From Sterolibacterium sp964437515 (GTDB taxonomy: Bacteria; Pseudomonadota; Gammaproteobacteria; Burkholderiales; Rhodocyclaceae): DNA of 57,773 nt. Below, piece after piece: positions 51,385 through 57,773 of the stretch (positions are counted from its first letter, which is position 1; every line of letters begins with the position of its first letter). The notes below the pieces were generated by a model. That model did not search any database. It was given only the letters and a program-made list of their open reading frames with translations, and was not told where the DNA came from. The stretch is from contig CAYTHB010000012.1 in NCBI GenBank assembly GCA_964437515.1, positions 1 to 57,773 of the forward strand, read 5' to 3'. The translations under genes and the position numbers were made by a program.

Positions 51385-52593
51385 CGCGGCAACGGCGGAT
51401 ACGCGCGCTTCATGGATGCGCTCGGGAATCCGCGAAGCTTGCGCTGAGCGCTGACACTCCGCAGCAATGGCGCCCGCATCGACGGATCGCATGGCCTGCA
51501 TCGCGGATTGCCACATCGCGGCTTGCGGATAGTCGCGTTCAGAGAAACCCTGTCGTCCTCGATAATCACATTCACACGCCGCCAGCAATTCATGAAAACG
51601 TTCCGGCCGACGTAACACATCGCATCGTTCAAGCACCTTGACCATCGTTGCCGGACGCAACAGTTCCCCGCGATGGATATCCCCGTGATATTGCGCCACC
51701 AGCAAGGCGAGATCACGACATTCAACCGGCACACGCAAACGCTCACACAAGGGTTTGATGAGCCGGACGCTCACTGCCTCATGTCCCGTATGACGTGGCA
51801 AGACATGGAGGGGCGTCCGCCCCTTGCCCAGATCATGAACCAAGGCAGCAAAACGGGCAGGCAAGGATAAATTCAGACGTGCGGCCATGTCGATGACCAT
51901 CATGACATGCACGCCGGTATCGATTTCCGGATGGTAATCCGCACGTTGTGGCACGCCGAACAATTTATCCAGTTCAGGCAGCAGTCGTGCCAATGCACCG
52001 CAGGCACGAAGACTTTCAAACATCCGCGATGGCCGGTTTTCCATCAATCCGCGTGCAATCTCATTCCAGACACGTTCGGCAACGAGATGATCGACCTCTC
52101 CCTCGCTCACCATGTGCCGCATTAGCGCCAACGTTTCAGGCGCAATGCTGAAATCATCAAAGCGCGCTGAAAATCGCGCTATCCGCAGTATCCGCACCGG
52201 GTCTTCAACAAAGGCGGAAGAAACATGGCGCAACACGCGCGCCTGCAAATCAGCACAGCCGCCATAGGGATCGACGAGTTGTCCGTCCGGACTCATCGCC
52301 ATTGCATTGATGGTCAGATCACGCCGCGCCAGATCTTCTTCCAGCGTGACCTGTGCATCCGCGTGAAAAACAAAACCGTGATAGCCCGGTGCTGTTTTTC
52401 GCTCAGTACGCGCCAGCGCATATTCTTCGTGGGTCTCTGGATGCAGAAAAACGGGGAAGTCGCTCCCCACGGGTTGATAACCCAGACTCACCATTTCTTC
52501 AGGCGTTGCGCCAACGACGACATAATCGCGGTCGACCACCGTTCGTCCGAGCATTTCATCGCGGACAGCGCCGCCGACCGTGTAGATTTGCAT
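51349..52593 (-). CDS. cca: multifunctional CCA-adding enzyme (tRNA nucleotidyltransferase)
   Basis: 414 residues. The head domain has VGGAVRDEMLG and DRDYVVVGA with the catalytic acids, then RRDLTINAMAM and EDPVRILRIARF-type tRNA-binding helices. A C-terminal HD domain (HDLGKG) indicates the phosphohydrolase of the multifunctional type. It adds or repairs tRNA 3' CCA ends. The start codon overlaps the slt stop by one base as TGATG. Confidence 0.95.
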   Translation of the reverse strand: MQIYTVGGAVRDEMLGRTVVDRDYVVVGATPEEMVSLGYQPVGSDFPVFLHPETHEEYALARTERKTAPGYHGFVFHADAQVTLEEDLARRDLTINAMAMSPDGQLVDPYGGCADLQARVLRHVSSAFVEDPVRILRIARFSARFDDFSIAPETLALMRHMVSEGEVDHLVAERVWNEIARGLMENRPSRMFESLRACGALARLLPELDKLFGVPQRADYHPEIDTGVHVMMVIDMAARLNLSLPARFAALVHDLGKGRTPLHVLPRHTGHEAVSVRLIKPLCERLRVPVECRDLALLVAQYHGDIHRGELLRPATMVKVLERCDVLRRPERFHELLAACECDYRGRQGFSERDYPQAAMWQSAMQAMRSVDAGAIAAECQRSAQASRIPERIHEARVSAVAALNFQKPQQHAE

Positions 52594-54596
52594 CAGGGAA
52601 GATCTTTTGCGGACGTTCCGCCGCCTCGTGCACCCACCACACCCAAACGCGACTTCAGGGATTGCGGCTTGTTTTCAAACATCGCAGCGTAGTACACCGC
52701 ATTGCTCATGACCTTCTTTACATAATCCCGCGTTTCATCAAAGGGGATGGTTTCAGCGTAAATCGCCCCTTCCAGCGGTTGGTCGGCACGCCAGCGGCGG
52801 GCACGCCCTGGCCCGGCATTGTAGGCAGCCGAAGCCAGCACCGGATGATTGTCGAGATCCGACAGCACCATGCGCAAGTAGTGCGTTCCCAAGGCCACAT
52901 TGGTATCCATCAGGGTGACATCGGCGGGATGGAAATGAGTCATGCCGATTTTTTTGGCGACCCATGCTGCTGTCTTGGGCATAAGCTGCATCAATCCTTT
53001 CGCACCGACGCCAGATTGCGCATTCATCACGAAACGGCTTTCCTGTCGCATCAAGCCATAGACCCATCCGCTGTCCAGATCGGTCATGCGTGCCTGCGGA
53101 ATGACATTCTCACGAAACGGCGCGAGATAGCGCAAGGCGTAATCGTGCTGCGTTTGCGTGCGTTCTGCTGCATAGATGGCGCGATCGAAGACGGCACTGC
53201 GTTGCGCGAGATTCGCCGCGGCCAAGAGCTGCCGGTCATTCATGTCGCGCAGTGCCCAGTTCCACTCACGAACACCTTCCAGTCGCATATTGAGCCGGAA
53301 GAGTGACAAGGCACGACGAAGCCCAGGATCGCTGGCTGCCGCTGCCTGCTCCTCTGCATTGGGGGGCTGTGCCCGAGGCGGCGGCGTAATACGACGCCCC
53401 AGTTCTTCATCCGCCAGATTGCCATAAAAACTGGGCTGCCCCGCAATCTTGGTATACAGCCCACGCGCATCATCAGCCCTTCCTTGCTCACTCAAAGCAC
53501 GCGCACGCCAGTAGATCCAGTCGGGCAGATCACGTTGTGCCACAGGCATCTGCATGATGGCCTGCTGCACACGCGGCCAGTCACGCGCACGCAGCGCAGC
53601 GCGAACCTGCCATGCACGTTGTGCATCATTCAAACGAATATCCTTAGCTTGCGTAGCAAGAGCGTACCAATTCAATGCTTCGGGCTGATGACGCAAAGCA
53701 CCCTGCCAGGCAATCTGTCCCCACGCATAGCTGCGTTCACTTTCTGAAAATTTCTCCTGCAATCTGCGCATCTGCACCGCAGCCAGAGCAGGCTCGATAC
53801 GTGCCAGCCGCTGTAGTGCGAATAAGGCCAACTCCCGTCCCTGCTGCTTACTGGAAAAGTGCGCCGACAATTGTTTTTCAAGATAACGCTGGGGTTTATC
53901 CGCAATGGCCTCCAACTGTTTTAATGCAGGAATCTGCGTATCTGGCAGGAAATCCGCCACCTGACGTGCGCCGTTATAGCGTTTGTTTTCCAGCAATAAG
54001 TGGATGCGATCCCAGACATCATCGATATCCAGTTGACCCGTTTCGACCAGACGGCTCATCAGCGGCTTGCAACCTTCAGGCATATCAAGAACGGAAAACC
54101 ACAAGGGGCGCGCTTCACCGAGAGCCGCAAGAGATTCACGCGAATTCTGTGCCTGAGTCTCCATCCGCGCCTGCAAGGCATAACAGTTCAGTTCTGTATC
54201 CGGCTGCTTGAGTTGAGGATATTCTGTTGCAAAAGCCCCCCACTGCCGCTGCTTACCCATCGCTCGCAGCCAATCACCCCGCAAGCGTTCTGCCAGATAA
54301 GTGCCTGCCTGTCGCTTCAGAAAATCGGAAATCCCGGCAATATAGGCATCGTCAATATTGCTGGCATTACCCGCCTTACTGCTGGCATCAAGACGCTGGC
54401 GCAGATACCAGTATTCAATCCACGGGTCGAGCTCATAGGATGCCGTTGATGCCATCCCGTTGTATTCATTGGACAGATGAACGCGATCACCTGTTCGAAA
54501 GGCCTCGCGAGCCGCCAGAAAACGATCGTCACCGGGTGCTGCCTGCCCCCGCGAAGCAAGAGAAAGCAGCAGAAACAAGCACAGCCAGATTTTCAT
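52593..54596 (-). CDS. slt: soluble lytic murein transglycosylase
   Basis: 667 residues from ATG 54,596 (MKIWLCLFLLLSLASRGQAA), which gives a clean signal peptide; the longer frame to 54,662 would add an atypical leader. The N-terminal superhelical U/L domain is followed by the lysozyme-like domain with catalytic Glu in LMRQESRFVMNAQS, GAKGLMQLMPKTA and NVALGTHYLR. It cleaves glycan strands of peptidoglycan in the periplasm. Divergent from fau; cca follows with a one-base overlap. Confidence 0.94.
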   Translation of the reverse strand: MKIWLCLFLLLSLASRGQAAPGDDRFLAAREAFRTGDRVHLSNEYNGMASTASYELDPWIEYWYLRQRLDASSKAGNASNIDDAYIAGISDFLKRQAGTYLAERLRGDWLRAMGKQRQWGAFATEYPQLKQPDTELNCYALQARMETQAQNSRESLAALGEARPLWFSVLDMPEGCKPLMSRLVETGQLDIDDVWDRIHLLLENKRYNGARQVADFLPDTQIPALKQLEAIADKPQRYLEKQLSAHFSSKQQGRELALFALQRLARIEPALAAVQMRRLQEKFSESERSYAWGQIAWQGALRHQPEALNWYALATQAKDIRLNDAQRAWQVRAALRARDWPRVQQAIMQMPVAQRDLPDWIYWRARALSEQGRADDARGLYTKIAGQPSFYGNLADEELGRRITPPPRAQPPNAEEQAAAASDPGLRRALSLFRLNMRLEGVREWNWALRDMNDRQLLAAANLAQRSAVFDRAIYAAERTQTQHDYALRYLAPFRENVIPQARMTDLDSGWVYGLMRQESRFVMNAQSGVGAKGLMQLMPKTAAWVAKKIGMTHFHPADVTLMDTNVALGTHYLRMVLSDLDNHPVLASAAYNAGPGRARRWRADQPLEGAIYAETIPFDETRDYVKKVMSNAVYYAAMFENKPQSLKSRLGVVGARGGGTSAKDLP

Positions 54597-54633
54597 GTTT
54601 ATAGTGGGTACTTTCACTCGCCAAGAATAGCAC

Positions 54634-55284
54634 ATGGCACCCTCTCTCCCCGCACCCGACAAGGTTCATCCAGAAAAAACCCCGGATCGTGCCACTCTGC
54701 GCCGCACAAAGCTGATCGAACGGCAGGCTCTACCCGCCGATGCGCATCAGGATTTTTCGCAACGCATCGAAAGTCATCTGGAAAAACTGCTGCACCAACA
54801 CCCATTTCGTGTTTTAGGATTCTATTGGCCCATCCGTGCCGAATTCGACTGTCGTCCGCTGGTCACGCGTCTGCTTTCGGAAACGCCAGAAAGACAAGCC
54901 TGCCTGCCGGTCGTATCTGCACCTCGCTGCCCGCTGACGTTTCGCGCATGGACACCGGATTGCGCACTGCTGACCGACGCTTACGGCATTTCCTTTCCTG
55001 CCAGAGAAGAAGAACTCATCCCCGATGTGCTGCTCATTCCCGTCAATGCCTTTGATCAACAAGGCTATCGTCTCGGTTATGGCTCAGGCTACTTTGATCG
55101 TACCTTAGCCTCATTGCATCCCTCTCCGCTAACCATCGGTATCGGATTTGAACTGGCGCGAGTCGCCAGCATCGCCCCTGAATCCCATGATATTCCACTC
55201 GATATCATCGTTACTGAAGCGGGTTCCAATATCAGTGAAGCCCACACACACCCTCTTCATGAACATCCTATTCATAAAAAATAA
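54634..55284 (+). CDS. fau: 5-formyltetrahydrofolate cyclo-ligase
   Basis: 216 residues. The ligase has the ATP-binding LRRTKLIERQALP and LPVVSAP segments and the conserved YRLGYGSGYFDRTL motif near the folate site. It salvages 5-formyl-THF to 5,10-methenyl-THF. It stands alone, 37 bases from the divergent slt gene, with which it must share promoter space. Confidence 0.92.
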   Translation: MAPSLPAPDKVHPEKTPDRATLRRTKLIERQALPADAHQDFSQRIESHLEKLLHQHPFRVLGFYWPIRAEFDCRPLVTRLLSETPERQACLPVVSAPRCPLTFRAWTPDCALLTDAYGISFPAREEELIPDVLLIPVNAFDQQGYRLGYGSGYFDRTLASLHPSPLTIGIGFELARVASIAPESHDIPLDIIVTEAGSNISEAHTHPLHEHPIHKK

Positions 55285-55358
55285 GTCTTCCGCCTTTTCT
55301 TTTCAAAATGATACGTTTATATTTCCACCACCATAACAAACACAAAGGGAGTTCCATT

Positions 55359-56123
55359 GTGAGAAATCGTCTGGCATTGGGGGCCGTCACATTGATGCTG
55401 ACGGGCTGCGCGCTCTACCCCTACACCGAAGCACCGATCGCCACAAACTTTCAAACAACGAAGCAACTCAAACTTCAAGCAGGACAACATTGGCAGTTCA
55501 TTGCCAATGACATGGCAGACAGCCTGATTGCTTCGCTGCTCAAAGGCTCGACCTGCGTAGCACCTGCAGGAAATTGCCCTTCCATCTACGTCACACCGAC
55601 CAATCCGCAGAGTGCTTTTGGTCGTGCTTTCCATGCCCAGATGATTTCACGCCTAGTCAACAAGGGCATGAATGTAGCAACCAACGCACCTGGAACCATC
55701 AACATCAATATCGAAGCCCAGACGGTGAAATTCAGCCCAAACCGCTATCAATACAAGGGTGCGGGCAATCTGACGATGCTGACGACAGGACTTTGGGCAG
55801 CGCATGACATCAGCGTACACCACGATGGCACGGGTGCTGTCGTCCTGGGCGGTGCAATATTGGGTGATATTGCCAACTGGGTTGATGCTGAATATCCCAA
55901 GGGTCGCACACCGCAACTGGAACTGGTTCTGACCACCTCTGCTTCCCGTGCAGGGCAATTCGTGGCACGCACTACCAATGTGTATTATCTCGCCGACTCG
56001 GATGCCGCGCTCTATTGCTGGAAGCCTGAAGGTTGCTTCAATGATGGAGGAAGTACAGGACTCGGGCTGCGTGTCGTGGGTGACTGCGGCGCAGGCTACT
56101 GCACGACGGGAGGAAGCAAATGA
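55359..56123 (+). CDS. outer-membrane-type lipoprotein of unknown function
   Basis: 254 residues from the GTG at 55,359, which has GGGAG upstream and makes a proper lipoprotein signal ending LTGCALYP; in-frame ATG 55,308 adds a leader that would not be exported. Mature regions contain NDMADSLIASLLKG and a Gly-rich end with four Cys. Not a family I can name, but the gene overlaps the next lipoprotein gene by ATGA, so the two probably work together. Confidence 0.75.
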   Translation: MRNRLALGAVTLMLTGCALYPYTEAPIATNFQTTKQLKLQAGQHWQFIANDMADSLIASLLKGSTCVAPAGNCPSIYVTPTNPQSAFGRAFHAQMISRLVNKGMNVATNAPGTININIEAQTVKFSPNRYQYKGAGNLTMLTTGLWAAHDISVHHDGTGAVVLGGAILGDIANWVDAEYPKGRTPQLELVLTTSASRAGQFVARTTNVYYLADSDAALYCWKPEGCFNDGGSTGLGLRVVGDCGAGYCTTGGSK

Positions 56124-56746
56124 ATCCCATGAAATCCTCTCGTACAAAATTCATCGCCACGGCTGTTCTTGGAGGTGTGCTACTGACCTCATTGAGTGGA
56201 TGCTCGGGGTTCTGGTGGAAAAAATCCACGACACCGGCGGTATACACCTATGAGAAAGCCAGCGAAGACCCCTTCATCTCGGCAAATCAAACCGCTGCTC
56301 GCGCCTTGATCAACCAGGCACAGAACCGGCTGTACCCCGATCAATCGCTGATTGTTGCCACATTGGTCGATATCAATGTGCTGGAGAAGTCATCCACCCT
56401 CGGTCGTATCGCCTCAGAACAAATTTCAGCCGTATTCTCCCAAACGGGCTACCGCATGGTTGAAATGAAGTTCCGTGAAAATGTTTATATCAAACGGAAT
56501 GAAGGTGAACTACTCCTGACGCGTGAAATCAACGAAATCGCCAAGCTGCACAAGGCACAAGCCGTGATCGTCGGCTCCTACGGTGTAGGTGCCAATGCGG
56601 TCTTCATCAATCTGAAACTGGTGCAACCCGGCACCAATGTCATTCTGGCCGCTTACGATTACGCGGTTCCGATGGATGGCAATACCCGCGCGCTACTGGG
56701 CTACGCTTCACGCGGATCCAGCCCTTATAACAGCGCAAATTACTAA
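56120..56746 (+). CDS. FlgO-like lipoprotein
   Basis: 208 residues. A lipoprotein signal ends LSGCSGF. The body matches the FlgO-type domain (NRLYPDQSLIVATLVDIN, LGRIASEQISAVFSQTGY, KAQAVIVGSYGVG), known from an outer membrane protein tied to flagellar or secretion functions. No flagellar genes are visible here. Its TAA stop starts the R1-like repeat. Confidence 0.78.
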   Translation: MNPMKSSRTKFIATAVLGGVLLTSLSGCSGFWWKKSTTPAVYTYEKASEDPFISANQTAARALINQAQNRLYPDQSLIVATLVDINVLEKSSTLGRIASEQISAVFSQTGYRMVEMKFRENVYIKRNEGELLLTREINEIAKLHKAQAVIVGSYGVGANAVFINLKLVQPGTNVILAAYDYAVPMDGNTRALLGYASRGSSPYNSANY

Positions 56747-56820
56747 CGATCATGATAGCCACCTCCACCCGCAGAGGATGAAATAATCGTTACCAAATCA
56801 CACCCACCCATCCCCCACGC
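56745..56820. repeat. partial copy (proximal end) of dispersed repeat R1
   Basis: It starts at the stop codon and reads TAACGATCATG, then CCACCCGCAGAGGATGAAAT, AATCGTTACC and later CCACCCATCCCCCACG, like 11,888-11,968. The match stops at about 56,819, next to the transposase, which suggests the IS inserted inside the repeat. Confidence 0.65.
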
Positions 56821-57773
56821 AATGCCCCGAAAATAACCCCCCTCATGCCCGGATCACTTATAAGCCCGATGACGGCGAGGCTTGGCGATCTTGGGTTTTC
56901 GTGGGCAACTTCGGTGAGGTCGCTTGCGATGCAAGTGGGTGGTGAGGAGATGAAGGAGCGCCTGAAACTCATCGCGCAGAGCCAAACCGAGCAACATGCG
57001 AGGCAGAACTGCGCGCAGCGCCTTGAGAGTGTAGGTCAGATTGACGGTATGAGAAGAAGCCATCTCGGCGGACAACAACTGGCGGGCGTCAAAGGCCGCC
57101 AGGGCGCACAGGTTCGCGGTCAGGAGCTTGGCATGGAAATCCTGTTCGATCGCCAACGGCGTTTCGCCGGAGAACTGTTCGATCAAAATGCGCGCCTTCA
57201 ACAACTTGAACCCCTCCTCGATGCGCCAACGGGAATGGTAGAGCGCAGCGAAATCAGCGAGGGGATAGACCGCCTGATCGAGCAGCGAAGTCACCAGTAC
57301 CTCGAACTGACCGGTCGGCAGCCGCACGCGGATCAAGCGCAAGTGCAGCGGAACAAGCGGCACGCCCCGCGTATTGAAGCTGGCGCGATGAACACTACCC
57401 GGCTTGATCGTCACCACCGCGTCGTCCTGGCCGGAACGCAGAAAGGCCCTGATCGCCGGCCACGAAGTTTCGACACGCATGCAAAAGTGACGCTGCCGCT
57501 GCGCCAGTAAACAGAACAACCAATACGCCGGATAACCGCGGTCGAGCACCAGCAAATCGTCGGCCGCCAGATGATCCAGCAACGCCACCAACTGATCGCG
57601 CTCGGCGGTCTTGTCCGGCCCGATCACCGCCCGCAACATCAAGCCACTGGCCACGGCGTACAGCCCGCTGGCACGCGCCAGACAATACGGATCGCCCGCC
57701 TGAGCCGTATGCACCCCGAACTTCTCGCGGGTTGCGGCACACGACATGGGCAAGCGCAAAGTCGTGGAATCGC
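56820..57773 (-). mobile_element. IS4-family insertion sequence, cut by the window edge
   Basis: The transposase gene is on the minus strand and continues past the window. Its downstream end likely lies close to 56,820, where the homology to repeat R1 breaks off (CAATGCCCCGAAAATAACCC follows). The other terminus is outside, so inverted repeats and target duplication cannot be compared. Confidence 0.6.
56854..57773 (-). CDS. IS4-family transposase, N-terminus truncated by window edge
   Basis: At least 306 residues. All three DDE acids are visible: the first Asp in DSTTLRLPMS (57,769-57,771), the second in LVLDRGYPAYW, and the Glu in YHSRWRIEEGFKLLK, which is the IS4 Y-R-E-K signature. The visible C-terminal part has no stop or shift, so the copy may be active. 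The Arg/Lys-rich end HRKRPHRSCPRKPKIAKP is usual for these. Confidence 0.88.
   Translation of the reverse strand, partial: DSTTLRLPMSCAATREKFGVHTAQAGDPYCLARASGLYAVASGLMLRAVIGPDKTAERDQLVALLDHLAADDLLVLDRGYPAYWLFCLLAQRQRHFCMRVETSWPAIRAFLRSGQDDAVVTIKPGSVHRASFNTRGVPLVPLHLRLIRVRLPTGQFEVLVTSLLDQAVYPLADFAALYHSRWRIEEGFKLLKARILIEQFSGETPLAIEQDFHAKLLTANLCALAAFDARQLLSAEMASSHTVNLTYTLKALRAVLPRMLLGLALRDEFQALLHLLTTHLHRKRPHRSCPRKPKIAKPRRHRAYK

Noticed and set aside
1..57773. CRISPR array, rRNA operon or replication origin
   Set aside because: No regularly spaced repeats, no rRNA-like sequence and no DnaA-box cluster with origin genes were seen.

Overview
The window reads as a chromosomal stretch of a betaproteobacterium, probably from the Nitrosomonadales side of the class. 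This rests on gene content and order: the run slt, cca, DUF2905 with fau divergent to slt; an aceE-aceF-lpdA operon with lipoyl domains on both E2 and E3; a fused LplT-type transporter and acyltransferase; DUF1840; a NodI/NodJ-like ABC pair; and an M48 BepA-like protease. The order-level placement is inference.

Left part (1-24,660) is mostly housekeeping: a cysteine-rich secreted protein, an orphan PilB/GspE ATPase, the ABC pair with a hydrolase, a thioredoxin-like ferredoxin, catalase, a GGDEF-EAL protein and a four-PAS histidine kinase, a TonB-domain protein, molybdate transporter genes modB/modC without modA, TusA, MoaC, BepA-like protease, tRNA-Ser(TGA), a Bax-inhibitor-1 protein, RlmD, enoyl-CoA hydratase, QueD, a radical SAM protein, a small XRE regulator and LysC.

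The accessory region starts behind tRNA-Ser(GCT) at 24,715-24,807. It holds a MerR/excisionase-type HTH gene, an AlbA_2/HATPase protein, two unannotated micro-genes (53 and 44 codons) and a complete type I Wadjet system, jetA-jetB-jetC-jetD (27,240-33,990), the SMC-like plasmid-restricting defence. The AlbA_2 gene, both micro-genes and jetA are joined by successive 4-base ATGA overlaps, so they look like one translationally coupled operon. A nested pair of inverted repeats covers the jetD stop codon. No integrase and no second copy of the tRNA 3' end were seen.

Next (34,100-41,700) comes a GNAT-Rnk fusion, a CHASE2 adenylate cyclase with a FecR-like partner bracketed by two copies of a 240-270 bp structured repeat whose stems covary, threonine deaminase, a 20-codon remnant of a second lipoamide dehydrogenase gene, a Phd/VapC toxin-antitoxin pair and an orphan antitoxin-like regulator with a frameshifted C-terminus.

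The right part (41,700-57,773) returns to housekeeping: the pyruvate dehydrogenase operon, LplT-acyltransferase, DUF1840, hydrolase, DUF2905, CCA enzyme, lytic transglycosylase, 5-formyl-THF cyclo-ligase and two coupled lipoproteins. It ends in an IS4-type transposase cut by the window edge. Three families of dispersed intergenic repeats run through the window, and one copy is interrupted by the IS4 element.
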